This document shows, in pieces, positions 6,559-14,279 of a DNA stretch of 19,337 nucleotides. Origin of the DNA: Bacteroidota bacterium (GTDB lineage Bacteria; Bacteroidota; Bacteroidia; NS11-12g; UBA955); NCBI GenBank assembly GCA_030836345.1, contig JAURQA010000027.1, positions 1 to 19,337 on the forward strand. The letters are read 5' to 3'. Below the pieces are notes generated by a model. The model searched no databases, was not told where the DNA came from, and saw nothing but the letters and a program-made list of their open reading frames with translations. A program made the position numbers and the translations under genes. Every line of letters begins with the position of its first letter. The stretch's first letter is position 1.

Positions 6559-8369
6559 AATATCAAACCTAATTTAAGAATAACCATTAAAGGGGTGGCA
6601 TACTCGTTGGTTATTTTTGGATTTCCAAATTGTTTTGCTGGCGCAGAACCATCTAAAGACCACCCTCTATTATTGATACTTAGAGGACTTGTATAATCTC
6701 CACTTAGCGCCATATATATCCCAGATCCATCGTTATATTGAAGCGTGATACCGCCGGTTAATAAAACGTCTTGTTTCCTAAAATTCGAAAGTATTTTAGT
6801 ACCAAACAAACTATCAGACCCTTTACTTCGAGTTAATTTTTGAACCGTATATAAGCCGCCAACATGAAAATCTACAGCTCCTTTTTTTCCGTTAATAAGA
6901 GCATAACCTAATTGGCCCCGAATGGCTTTTGACTTAAAGTCCATTGCCACTCTATTTCTTTGCTCTCTCCAATTACCTGCGGCCCATGAGAATCCCAATT
7001 CTGAGTTTATTCTGTGGATTAAGTTCACTCGTGCAAAAACGCCAAGATGAGGCAAAGCTCCTGCCCTAAACTCCAAACTATCTAAAGCATAAATATCTGA
7101 AATTCCTGATTGGGAAGCAAGCCATGCTTCCAGACCAAAAGAATAGGTGTTTTTCAAGCCAAAATGATTTGCTCTTTTAGTTCTCTTTTGAGAGACTTTT
7201 TTAGCAAGCATTCGGTCGTTGACCAAAGCAAAGTCGAACTGACTGGCAATGCGCGTGGGGATTCCAAAAGGCTTTAAGTTAAATAAACTTATTTTTTCTG
7301 ATGGAGCATACTTCATTAGATTACGGTACTTTTTATCATAATATTGGCTGCGATTCTTTCCATAAAACATTCCCATAGACACCGTTTTAATCCCTGGATT
7401 CTTTTGTGCAATTCGCTCCATTGTACTTTTAAACGCATACCAATCGCACTCCTTTTCAATAACGGTACGTATAGAATGACAGCGTCCAAACTGTCCGTAA
7501 AATTGCTTTTCTGGATACGCCTGAATCAAATAATTCAGTCGTTTAAACATATGTGTTTCTCGCCAATTATGTTCGAGAGGCGTATTATGATACTCCTTAA
7601 AAGTAACATACTCTTTCAAATAGCCTATTTGCTCTTTGAAAAAATCATACTCTTCACCAAAGTAGGCTTTTAATGACTGGCTTAAAGAATCGGATGTAAA
7701 AATGATTTGTTTAACACCCATCAGTGAAACTTTATAAGACCCATAATATGACTCCCCTGGTTTTGCAAAGAACTTTAAACCCGATTCCATGATTCTGTGA
7801 AATCTATAAATAGCACTATTTCTTAAGGGCTCAATGCCATTGGGAACATCTGTATTCCTATTTTCAAATAACTCCCCAATGTTCATTAGAGGGATCTCAT
7901 TGAAACGTTCCACATCGATTCCATGCGCTGTAATTTTCCGTTCAGGCACCAAAACATCATTCCATGCTTTTAATGATTCATAGAGCGTAAAATGGGAATA
8001 AGATGAACTCGCTTTTAGTTTTAATGCAGCCATGGAATCGCCTTTAAGAAATTCATTGATCAAATGGGATCGTGCCGGCCCTAGTTCAATGATATAATCT
8101 TTAAACCCATGCCGCGTATTTAATTCGTTTAGAATGGTGAAGGAAATTAAATTATTGAATGGAATGTACAAATGGTTCTCTCCAGAATAAACCACTTGCG
8201 CATTTTTACATGAATCAAAAAACGGATCCAAGCCCTCCGTTGCATTAAGCAAGCCTAATTTTACGATATTATAATCTACATCCTTTATAGCTAAATAGCG
8301 GGGCTCTTCCTCCTGAGCATACAGGTTTGTACTTAGGAATAGAACACATAAAATGAGAAGTCTTTTCAT
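6555..8369 (-). CDS. Exported erythromycin-esterase-like domain fused to a C-terminal outer-membrane beta-barrel
   Basis: A 604-residue protein with a signal peptide (MKRLLILCVLFLSTNLYA). Residues about 50-370 resemble the erythromycin esterase (EreA/B-like) superfamily. VVYSGENHLYIPFN places G63-E64-x-H66, YIIELGPARS gives E95, HGIDVE spans 149-154, NWRETHMFKRLNYL spans 268-281, and YGQFGRCHS gives H298. The order and spacing suit the family's GE-x-x-H, glutamate and late-histidine motifs. Residues about 405-604 lack enzyme motifs and alternate hydrophobic and polar residues in short strands ending MVILKLGLIL, as in a small outer-membrane barrel. It overlaps its neighbours by 4 nt on both sides. 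No substrate can be named; macrolide hydrolysis is not implied. Domain calls are by eye and the fusion is unusual. Confidence 0.6.
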   Translation of the reverse strand: MKRLLILCVLFLSTNLYAQEEEPRYLAIKDVDYNIVKLGLLNATEGLDPFFDSCKNAQVVYSGENHLYIPFNNLISFTILNELNTRHGFKDYIIELGPARSHLINEFLKGDSMAALKLKASSSYSHFTLYESLKAWNDVLVPERKITAHGIDVERFNEIPLMNIGELFENRNTDVPNGIEPLRNSAIYRFHRIMESGLKFFAKPGESYYGSYKVSLMGVKQIIFTSDSLSQSLKAYFGEEYDFFKEQIGYLKEYVTFKEYHNTPLEHNWRETHMFKRLNYLIQAYPEKQFYGQFGRCHSIRTVIEKECDWYAFKSTMERIAQKNPGIKTVSMGMFYGKNRSQYYDKKYRNLMKYAPSEKISLFNLKPFGIPTRIASQFDFALVNDRMLAKKVSQKRTKRANHFGLKNTYSFGLEAWLASQSGISDIYALDSLEFRAGALPHLGVFARVNLIHRINSELGFSWAAGNWREQRNRVAMDFKSKAIRGQLGYALINGKKGAVDFHVGGLYTVQKLTRSKGSDSLFGTKILSNFRKQDVLLTGGITLQYNDGSGIYMALSGDYTSPLSINNRGWSLDGSAPAKQFGNPKITNEYATPLMVILKLGLIL

Positions 8370-10159
8370 AGAGTACTAAAGTAAATTGAAGATGAAATGC
8401 CCAACTGAAACCCTCTAAAATTAAAAGAATTTAGATTGCTATTATGATTCGATTTTACCTTCCATTGAGGATGATAAATGGAGTTTGAAAAATATTTAGC
8501 TTCAGCTGAAATAGACCAGAAACGCAAGGGGTAAACCATGTACTGAATGCCAAGACCAAGGCTAAGTCCATTCGTTTTTGCTACCTCAACGGCATTAGCA
8601 GAAATAGGAGCTGATGAAAAGTAATTCAAATCAAAAGGGTTCACCAAAGTAGCTCTCGAATACCTCAAAGGAACGCTTAGAGAAATAGAACTGCGACCAT
8701 TTTTAGATAGAGGGATCATTCCAACGCCCCCATATTCAACATGCCTAAAGTAAAAGTCCTCCAGATTACCGGCATTGTAAAAAGACAAGTAAGCCCCTGA
8801 GTTTTGTTTTATATATCCCACAGTAAAGTGGTATCCACTGTATTGGGAAGGAACTTTTATTTGAGAGAATCCCTGAACATTTTTTGTAGAAATAGCATTA
8901 GTGATACATCCTGCAGAAACAAAAAGGCCTTGACCTATGTCACTCTCAAAGTCTTCATTGGCATTGACCTCCTTAGAATAGCCAGGATACCACACATTTG
9001 TTGTATTGAGGATGTAATGCGCACTATTTAACTCTTCCTCATCCAAGAAATCAAAATAAGAGTATATAAAGGAGTCGTTTCCATAATACTGCTCATCCAA
9101 AACCGCATCCATTGCTTTTTCAATCTCACTTAAACAAACTCCAGAAGCTTGCATTTTAGATTTATTTCGCTTCAATAAAGAGAATTGACCCACTCCTGCT
9201 AACCGTTGTGTAAATCTATTATCTGCTAATATACTTTGAACAAGGGTGGGAGATTGATAGATTGAAACATGGTCTAAGCCCCTTTTTCGTGCATTTCCAT
9301 CGAAAGCCTCTAAAATAATAAAAGCCTGCGGATCTTTTTGCCAAATATTTAGCAATGCTACTTTCTGGTTGCTGGTTTGAAAATATATATTCGCTATCTT
9401 TTCAGATGAATGATCTTCTTTTTTCAAGTTCTCTAGAGCCCCTTTAGCCTCTTTGGAATAAATCCCATACTGCCTAAGCACCCGGTCTCTGGTAGAATCA
9501 AAATAGGTGAAAATAGGTTGAACCTCTGTATAAGTCAAAGCATTATATTTTCGATACCCTTTGTAGGAACCTTCATTATTTGAATAATTAAAGTCGCGAG
9601 CAATAATTTGGGTATAGGCCGATGTAATCGCATCAAAAAATATTTGATCTTCGGGCAAAACCGTTTCTGGTGCAAACTGATGAAGCATACAGATATCTGA
9701 ATACAAACTTTTATTCCCTTTGGAAATAATTTCTAAACGGGCCCTTTCCTCTGAATCTAAAACCTGGTTGAGCTCCTTTAAAAAGGGCATCTTTACATAA
9801 TCTAAATAGTCTTCAATAAAACTCTCATCTGCAAGCTCCCCCTGCACAATGGCATTTAAAATAACTGCCGATGAATGTGAAAAATCTTCAATGAGCCATT
9901 TTACTCTTTTACCACTTTGCAATACGCGCACGATGAGATTTCCCTCATAGGCATCTAATACATTCATGTAGTTTGTAACATACCCATTGTAATTAGTAAT
10001 CAGGTCATCAAATGAATGGGGTTGAATTACAGAAGAATCCAATTCCTCATTTGCATTGCTACTAACCTGAGCACTGGTGCTTGAACCCCATTGCGCATGC
10101 ATAGTAGACATCACAGTAAATGCAAACAACAAACAAAACACATATAGATTCGATTTCAT
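8366..10159 (-). CDS. Exported protein of unknown function: degenerate esterase-like domain plus C-terminal barrel
   Basis: A 597-residue protein with a signal peptide ending in MHA-Q. Residues about 50-400 look helical and mixed; residues about 410-597 consist of short alternating strands ending FQLGISSSIYFSTL, typical of a small outer-membrane barrel. I found no family match by recognition. Compared by hand with the next gene's product, G59 to E91 has the same 32-residue spacing as its G63 to E95. WLIEDFSHSS...IVQGE parallels YIIELGPARS...FLKGD, and LKELNQVLDSE (127-137) parallels LKAWNDVLVPE (133-143). The GENH motif is GYVT here and no late histidine follows, so it would be a catalytically dead relative (inference). 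It begins 21 nt after yicC and overlaps the next gene by 4 nt. Confidence 0.55.
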   Translation of the reverse strand: MKSNLYVFCLLFAFTVMSTMHAQWGSSTSAQVSSNANEELDSSVIQPHSFDDLITNYNGYVTNYMNVLDAYEGNLIVRVLQSGKRVKWLIEDFSHSSAVILNAIVQGELADESFIEDYLDYVKMPFLKELNQVLDSEERARLEIISKGNKSLYSDICMLHQFAPETVLPEDQIFFDAITSAYTQIIARDFNYSNNEGSYKGYRKYNALTYTEVQPIFTYFDSTRDRVLRQYGIYSKEAKGALENLKKEDHSSEKIANIYFQTSNQKVALLNIWQKDPQAFIILEAFDGNARKRGLDHVSIYQSPTLVQSILADNRFTQRLAGVGQFSLLKRNKSKMQASGVCLSEIEKAMDAVLDEQYYGNDSFIYSYFDFLDEEELNSAHYILNTTNVWYPGYSKEVNANEDFESDIGQGLFVSAGCITNAISTKNVQGFSQIKVPSQYSGYHFTVGYIKQNSGAYLSFYNAGNLEDFYFRHVEYGGVGMIPLSKNGRSSISLSVPLRYSRATLVNPFDLNYFSSAPISANAVEVAKTNGLSLGLGIQYMVYPLRFWSISAEAKYFSNSIYHPQWKVKSNHNSNLNSFNFRGFQLGISSSIYFSTL

Positions 10160-10180
10160 GCTATATTAATAAGACTGTCT

Positions 10181-11062
10181 TTAAACAATGTTCATCACTT
10201 GCTCTTTAATTTGTTCCAAACGCTCCTTAACCTCAACTATAAGCTGTTGAATAGCAAAATAATTGCTTTTCACCCCAAGTGTATTAGATTCACGATTCAT
10301 TTCTTGATTGATGAAATACAATTTTTTACCCGAATTAGGTAAGGCCATTGTTTCCCTAAAATAGTTTAAATGTTGTGCGAGTCTCACCTTTTCCTCGGAA
10401 ACATCCCACTTATCTAAATAGTGCAGTAACTCTTGTTCAAATCGCGTCTCATCTATTTTATCCATATCCACATGTTGGGATAAATGTCCGTACATTTTTT
10501 CCTTCAGCGCTTCTTTTCGTGGCCCCTCGTGCTCTTTTATCTGTTCCAAACGTTCTTCAATGGCTTCAATATTTCCCAACAAATCATCGTGAAGTACTTT
10601 TCCCTCCGTTTGTCTAAAATCGACCAATTTATGGGCAGCAGCTAAGGCACAATCAATAATAAGTTTACGTGATTCATCTGAATATCCCGCTTCATGTGTT
10701 TGAATGATTTCCGGCATATTTGCAATTTGCCCAAACAAATCTGGGCTCTTTAAATCTAGTTCTTTTTCCAGAGCCAAAAATTCGTCATTGTATTTACGCG
10801 CCAAACTTTTATTTACAGATATATTCTGTGATAGGGTACTCGGCTTATTGACAATATTGAATACCAAAACCACAGAGCCTCTCACCAAAATGGAAGAAAC
10901 CCTCTTGCGAATTTCCACATCAATCTCATAAAGATGTTTGGGAAGTCGAATATCTAAATCAATAAATTTTCCGTTCAATGAACGCATTTCACACTCAACG
11001 GCAATCTCATCATTGTCCATAGTGGACTTTCCAAAACCCGTCATACTCTGCACATTAATCAC
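10181..11062 (-). CDS. yicC: YicC/YloC-family endoribonuclease-like protein
   Basis: A protein of up to 293 residues matching the YicC family, whose E. coli member is an endoribonuclease acting on RNA. The N-terminal hallmark SMTGFGKS and the C-terminal DUF1732 region are present: EQELLHYLDKWDVSEE, RLAQHL, KLYFINQEMNRESNT and the glutamate-rich end. The assigned start is GTG at 11062; a GTG at 11053 (giving MQSMTGFG) or the ATG at 11044 are alternatives, and the family's usual M-x-x-SMTGFG opening suits 11053 well. In many Bacteroidota yicC is followed by gmk and nadD; here an unknown exported protein follows instead. The promoter overlaps that of the divergent peptidase gene. Confidence 0.92.
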   Translation of the reverse strand: MINVQSMTGFGKSTMDNDEIAVECEMRSLNGKFIDLDIRLPKHLYEIDVEIRKRVSSILVRGSVVLVFNIVNKPSTLSQNISVNKSLARKYNDEFLALEKELDLKSPDLFGQIANMPEIIQTHEAGYSDESRKLIIDCALAAAHKLVDFRQTEGKVLHDDLLGNIEAIEERLEQIKEHEGPRKEALKEKMYGHLSQHVDMDKIDETRFEQELLHYLDKWDVSEEKVRLAQHLNYFRETMALPNSGKKLYFINQEMNRESNTLGVKSNYFAIQQLIVEVKERLEQIKEQVMNIV

Positions 11063-11095
11063 TTGGCGAATATAGGTAAATAAGGCCTATTTTTG
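11063..11095 (+). promoter_or_regulatory. Predicted promoter of the M28 peptidase gene, leaderless
   Basis: TTG (11063-11065), 22 nt, then a perfect TATTTTTG (11088-11095). Only six bases separate the box from the ATG at 11102, so transcription would start at or next to the start codon. It occupies the same DNA as the opposing yicC promoter. Confidence 0.5.
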
Positions 11096-11098
11096 CAA
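11067..11098 (-). promoter_or_regulatory. Predicted promoter of yicC and the minus-strand gene array
   Basis: On the minus strand, TTG (11098-11096), 21 nt, then TATATTCG (11074-11067), a 7/8 match to TAnnTTTG. The start would fall near 11060, which puts it at or just before the GTG start codons at 11062 and 11053, so the mRNA would have almost no leader and the 11053 start becomes more likely. This is the only good promoter seen ahead of the eight-gene array. Confidence 0.4.
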
Positions 11099-11101
11099 TA
11101 G

Positions 11102-12103
11102 ATGAGACCCTTGAAATCGCTTCTTATTGGCAGTTTACCCTTAAGCTTAGTCCTATTTTCTCACTGTGGAAACTCAGATTACGTTGAGGAAGAGGAACCC
11201 ACTATCGTTGAGAGCCTCATTGAAAACCAAGCTCCTGTTTTTGATGAAGAAAGTGCTTTTTCCTACATCCAAAACCAAATTGATTTTGGATTTAGAATTC
11301 CAGGAACTGCAGCACATAAAAAATGTGCCGATTATCTCTACGACGAACTAAACAAGTACTGCGATACCGTTTATTATCAAAAAGGAGAAGCCCTAAACTT
11401 CCGCAACGAAACCATTCCCATTTATAATCTCATTGGATCATTTCTTCCAGATCACCCTCAAAGAGCTTTGTATTCCAGCCATTGGGACAGTCGACCATTT
11501 GCTGATAATGACAGTGACCCCAGCAATCACACCAAACCATTATTGGGAGCCAATGATGGAGCGAGCGGAGTGGGAATCCTTTTATCCATGGCCAAAACCC
11601 TCAAAAATACAAGGCCAAAACATGGGCTCGATATCATTTTTTGGGATGCCGAAGATTTTGGAAAAAGCGAATACCCAAATTCGTTTTGTTTGGGGAGCCA
11701 ATACTGGGGTAAAAACAAACACATAGATAACTATACCGCCAATTACGGAGTTTTATTGGATATGGTTGGAGCCAAGGATGCGGAATTTGGCCGCGAAGGG
11801 TACAGTGAGCGAAATGCGGGCTACGTTATGACTCATGTATGGACTATGGCCCAAGAATTAGGCTATGGAAGTCATTTTGTAAATATTGCCTCTGGGCCCA
11901 CTATTGATGACCATTTATACGTCAACCAAGCCACGGGTATTCCAATGATTGATATTATTCAATTTGATAGAACACGGGGCTTTGCCCATTACTGGCACAC
12001 CTTAAAAGACGACATGTCCAACATTCATAAACCAACTCTTAAAGCGGTTGGTACCACAATGATGAACCTCCTCTTTAACCCTCCATTCGAAATAAACCAA
12101 TGA
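11102..12103 (+). CDS. M28-family metallohydrolase, glutaminyl-cyclase-like lipoprotein
   Basis: A 333-residue exported protein. The N terminus is a hydrophobic signal with Cys22 followed by GNSDYVEEEEP; the residues before the cysteine (LFSH) are a weak lipobox, but the acidic tail after it resembles Bacteroidota lipoprotein export signals. The zinc-peptidase fold shows SSHWDSRPF (H127, D129), GANDGASG (D152), IIFWDAEDF (E184, D185), LLDMVGA (D220), IDDH (269-271) and YWHTLKDDMSN (H299). The set D152/E184/H299 and the DDH-x-GIP-x-WHT arrangement resemble glutaminyl-peptide cyclotransferases, which turn N-terminal glutamine into pyroglutamate; an aminopeptidase is the alternative. It overlaps bshB1 by 4 nt. 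Confidence 0.87.
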   Translation: MRPLKSLLIGSLPLSLVLFSHCGNSDYVEEEEPTIVESLIENQAPVFDEESAFSYIQNQIDFGFRIPGTAAHKKCADYLYDELNKYCDTVYYQKGEALNFRNETIPIYNLIGSFLPDHPQRALYSSHWDSRPFADNDSDPSNHTKPLLGANDGASGVGILLSMAKTLKNTRPKHGLDIIFWDAEDFGKSEYPNSFCLGSQYWGKNKHIDNYTANYGVLLDMVGAKDAEFGREGYSERNAGYVMTHVWTMAQELGYGSHFVNIASGPTIDDHLYVNQATGIPMIDIIQFDRTRGFAHYWHTLKDDMSNIHKPTLKAVGTTMMNLLFNPPFEINQ

Positions 12104-12804
12104 TAGATATTCTTGCATTTGCAGCCCATCCCGATGATGTTGAACTCTCCTGCGCAGGGACTTTAATAGCCCAAAAGAAAAAAGGCTACAAGACCGGCGT
12201 TATTGATTTAACCAGAGGAGAATTAGGCACCCGAGGAACGGCCAAAACTAGAGATCAGGAAGCTCAGATTAGTGCTGCCATTTTAGATTTAGACGTCCGA
12301 GAAAATTTAGATTTAGGAGATGGTTTTTTTGAAGAAAGTAAAGAACATTTAATCGCCATTATTGGAGTCATACGAAAGTATAAACCAAAAATACTCTTAG
12401 CTAATGCCATTAGAGATAGACACCCAGATCATGCTAGAGCTGCAAAATTAGTAGAAAGAGCCGCATTTTTATCAGGTCTTGTAAAAATTAAAGATGAACA
12501 TAATCAAAAGCCACATCGTCCCAAGATTATTCTTCATTACATACAAGATCGTTGGATAGAACCAGACATTGTAGTGGATATTACAAAACATTACACCCAG
12601 AAAATAGAAGCGATAAAGGCCTTTAAAACCCAGTTTTTTGACCCCGAGAGTACGGAGCCTGAAACGCCCATTAGCGGCGCTAATTTTTTTGCTTATTTAG
12701 ATGGAAGAGCCAGAGAATTTGGACGCTACGCCCAAACAGAGTATGCCGAGGGCTTTACCAAAAGCAAAGCGCTTCCTATTGATGATCTCTGCCATTTTTT
12801 ATAA
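12100..12804 (+). CDS. bshB1: N-acetyl-alpha-D-glucosaminyl L-malate deacetylase (bacillithiol synthesis)
   Basis: A 234-residue cytoplasmic PIG-L/LmbE-family zinc deacetylase. The metal motif AHPDDVE (H10, D13) and the later histidine in RHPDH (H111) are present. The BshB1-specific stretches VIDLTRGELGTRGTA, VRENLDLGDGFF, NAIRDRHPDH and the C-terminal YAQTEYAEGF distinguish it from general LmbE proteins. It removes the acetyl group from GlcNAc-malate, the second step of bacillithiol synthesis; bshA and bshC are not in the window. The start codon overlaps the M28 stop (ATGA), so translation is coupled to an envelope protein of no known link to thiol metabolism. Confidence 0.93.
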   Translation: MIDILAFAAHPDDVELSCAGTLIAQKKKGYKTGVIDLTRGELGTRGTAKTRDQEAQISAAILDLDVRENLDLGDGFFEESKEHLIAIIGVIRKYKPKILLANAIRDRHPDHARAAKLVERAAFLSGLVKIKDEHNQKPHRPKIILHYIQDRWIEPDIVVDITKHYTQKIEAIKAFKTQFFDPESTEPETPISGANFFAYLDGRAREFGRYAQTEYAEGFTKSKALPIDDLCHFL

Positions 12805-12813
12805 AGCTTTGAC

Positions 12814-12821
12814 TATATTTG
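12814..12821 (+). promoter_or_regulatory. Predicted -7 box upstream of the vWA-like gene
   Basis: TATATTTG is a perfect TAnnTTTG match 9 bp after bshB1. A clear TTG -33 element is not seen at the right distance. The predicted start near 12827 gives a leader of about 49 nt to the ATG at 12876. A TTG inside this box could be read as a start codon (12819), which I reject. Confidence 0.35.
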
Positions 12822-12875
12822 GAATGTATGACGTATAAAATATACGGGCGAAACCTTACGTTATATCTATGTTAC

Positions 12876-14222
12876 ATGCGCAAAATTGCCATCATATTAC
12901 TTCTTACACTTTTCACGGTTGAGGCCAGAGCAGACGAGATTGATCGTTTGATGCGCTTAAGGCCCTCGCATATTCCTTACCTTCCCTATCGTAAGTCCGA
13001 TAATATAGCATACTTGCAAACGCCTTTTTCTAAAGCACAAATAGTCAGAGAAATCAATACAGAAATCTTAAAAAATAAAGAGAGAATACATGCCATTCAC
13101 TTGGTATACACTCGATTTAAAGAGGTGGACAGCTTTAACCAGCCTAGACTCAACTATTTTAGGTTTAAGGAATTAGAGAAAAAATACCCTGAACTTTTTA
13201 AATTAAAAAAAGTACACTGGAAAGTACTGGAACAACACAAAGCAAAAACAAAAAAAACCGCCAGTAATTACTTTCATGGGTTTGTGATTTATTTAAAAAA
13301 TGAAATCCCAACCAAGCGAATTGAGTCGACACTTACCATTGTGGAGGATATTTTAGACTCCTACAAAGACTCCATTATTGTGATTCCTCCAAGCCGCAGG
13401 ATAAAAGTAAAACGGAGGCGTATAGGAACCGGCATTTATTATCCCAGGAGCAATGCAAAGCGCAAGAAAGGAATCACGTATTATAAGCCCGGCATTTGGG
13501 GCCGAAGAGAAAAAACATACCTCAAAAAAGATACCACTGTTCTCTGGGAAGTACCAGAGAAACGAATGAACATAGGTTCTTTTAATACGCAGAATTTAAA
13601 AAACATTGATGTCTATAGAACCTTACAAAAAATTCCGAAAGGAAAACACCCTATTGTAATAACAGATATTACCGGCTCTATGGCACCTTATAGTGCGGAG
13701 GTTATGCTTTGGGTAAAAAACCAACCGCGCATGAGGCACGATGCACGATTTATCTTCTTTAATGATGGAAATAATGAACCAGACCACTATAAAAAATTAG
13801 GGAAAACTGGAGGGATTTACCAGAGCAATAGTACTAATTACGACAGTATTTTTAGCTGCATGAGAAAAACCATGCTGCTCGGACAAGGAGGTTTGCCTCC
13901 TGAAAATTATTGTGAAGCCATCATGAAAGGCATTCAATGGTATCCAGATACGGACACCGTTATTGTAGTTGCAGATATGAATGCTTCGGCCAGTGACATA
14001 TTATTGGCCTCAAAAATAAAGAAGCCGGTAAATATTATTCTTGCTGGGGGTCAAGAAAAAATGAGCGTTCCTCAAGATTATACAGAAATTTGCTCCTTAA
14101 CTGGCGGCTATCTATTCTTTAAAGGGCTTCGCATAGATCCTAAAAAAATAAAAAAACAGAATAGGACATTCTTGGGTTCCTCTTACGTTATAAAAAAAGG
14201 CGGAAGGATTGAGAAAATTTAG
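12876..14222 (+). CDS. Exported von Willebrand factor A-like protein
   Basis: A 448-residue protein taken from the ATG at 12876, because the protein then opens with a proper signal peptide (MRKIAIILLLTLFTVEARA); the open frame continues back to 12819 but would add 19 residues before it. Residues about 20-250 are a conserved-looking basic region that I cannot name. The C-terminal half is vWA-like: VITDITGSMAPYSAEV carries the MIDAS D264-x-T266-x-S268, FIFFNDGNN follows at 292-300, GQGGLPPENYCEAI (336-349) matches the GGGDxPE loop of this group, and VIVVADMNAS (362-371) gives a late aspartate. Such domains bind proteins through a metal ion; the partner is unknown. It is presumably periplasmic. 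Confidence 0.75.
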   Translation: MRKIAIILLLTLFTVEARADEIDRLMRLRPSHIPYLPYRKSDNIAYLQTPFSKAQIVREINTEILKNKERIHAIHLVYTRFKEVDSFNQPRLNYFRFKELEKKYPELFKLKKVHWKVLEQHKAKTKKTASNYFHGFVIYLKNEIPTKRIESTLTIVEDILDSYKDSIIVIPPSRRIKVKRRRIGTGIYYPRSNAKRKKGITYYKPGIWGRREKTYLKKDTTVLWEVPEKRMNIGSFNTQNLKNIDVYRTLQKIPKGKHPIVITDITGSMAPYSAEVMLWVKNQPRMRHDARFIFFNDGNNEPDHYKKLGKTGGIYQSNSTNYDSIFSCMRKTMLLGQGGLPPENYCEAIMKGIQWYPDTDTVIVVADMNASASDILLASKIKKPVNIILAGGQEKMSVPQDYTEICSLTGGYLFFKGLRIDPKKIKKQNRTFLGSSYVIKKGGRIEKI

Positions 14223-14267
14223 AAATCTTAAAGTCCTTAAAATCCTAATATTTTATTCAATATTTTG

Positions 14268-14275
14268 TATTTTTG
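14268..14275 (+). promoter_or_regulatory. Predicted -7 box of the small lipoprotein gene, leaderless
   Basis: A perfect TATTTTTG ends four bases before the ATG at 14280, the same arrangement as in front of the M28 peptidase. No TTG lies 19-22 nt upstream, so the promoter would be weaker or helped by a factor. Confidence 0.35.
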
Positions 14276-14279
14276 CCTC

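Noticed and set aside
5924..6577. 217-codon plus-strand open frame across pssA
   Set aside because: It lies opposite a gene with a complete catalytic motif, and its translation has no family features; it is a shadow frame.
7344..7673. 109-codon plus-strand frame inside the 604-aa fusion gene
   Set aside because: Antisense shadow of a continuous coding frame with consistent domain motifs.
6555..8369. Macrolide-resistance esterase
   Set aside because: Only the fold-level motifs are shared; the barrel fusion and genomic context point to an envelope role, and nothing shows macrolide specificity.
12819..12875. TTG start extending the vWA-like protein by 19 residues
   Set aside because: The TTG is part of a -7 promoter box and the extension would bury the signal peptide that begins at the ATG 12876.
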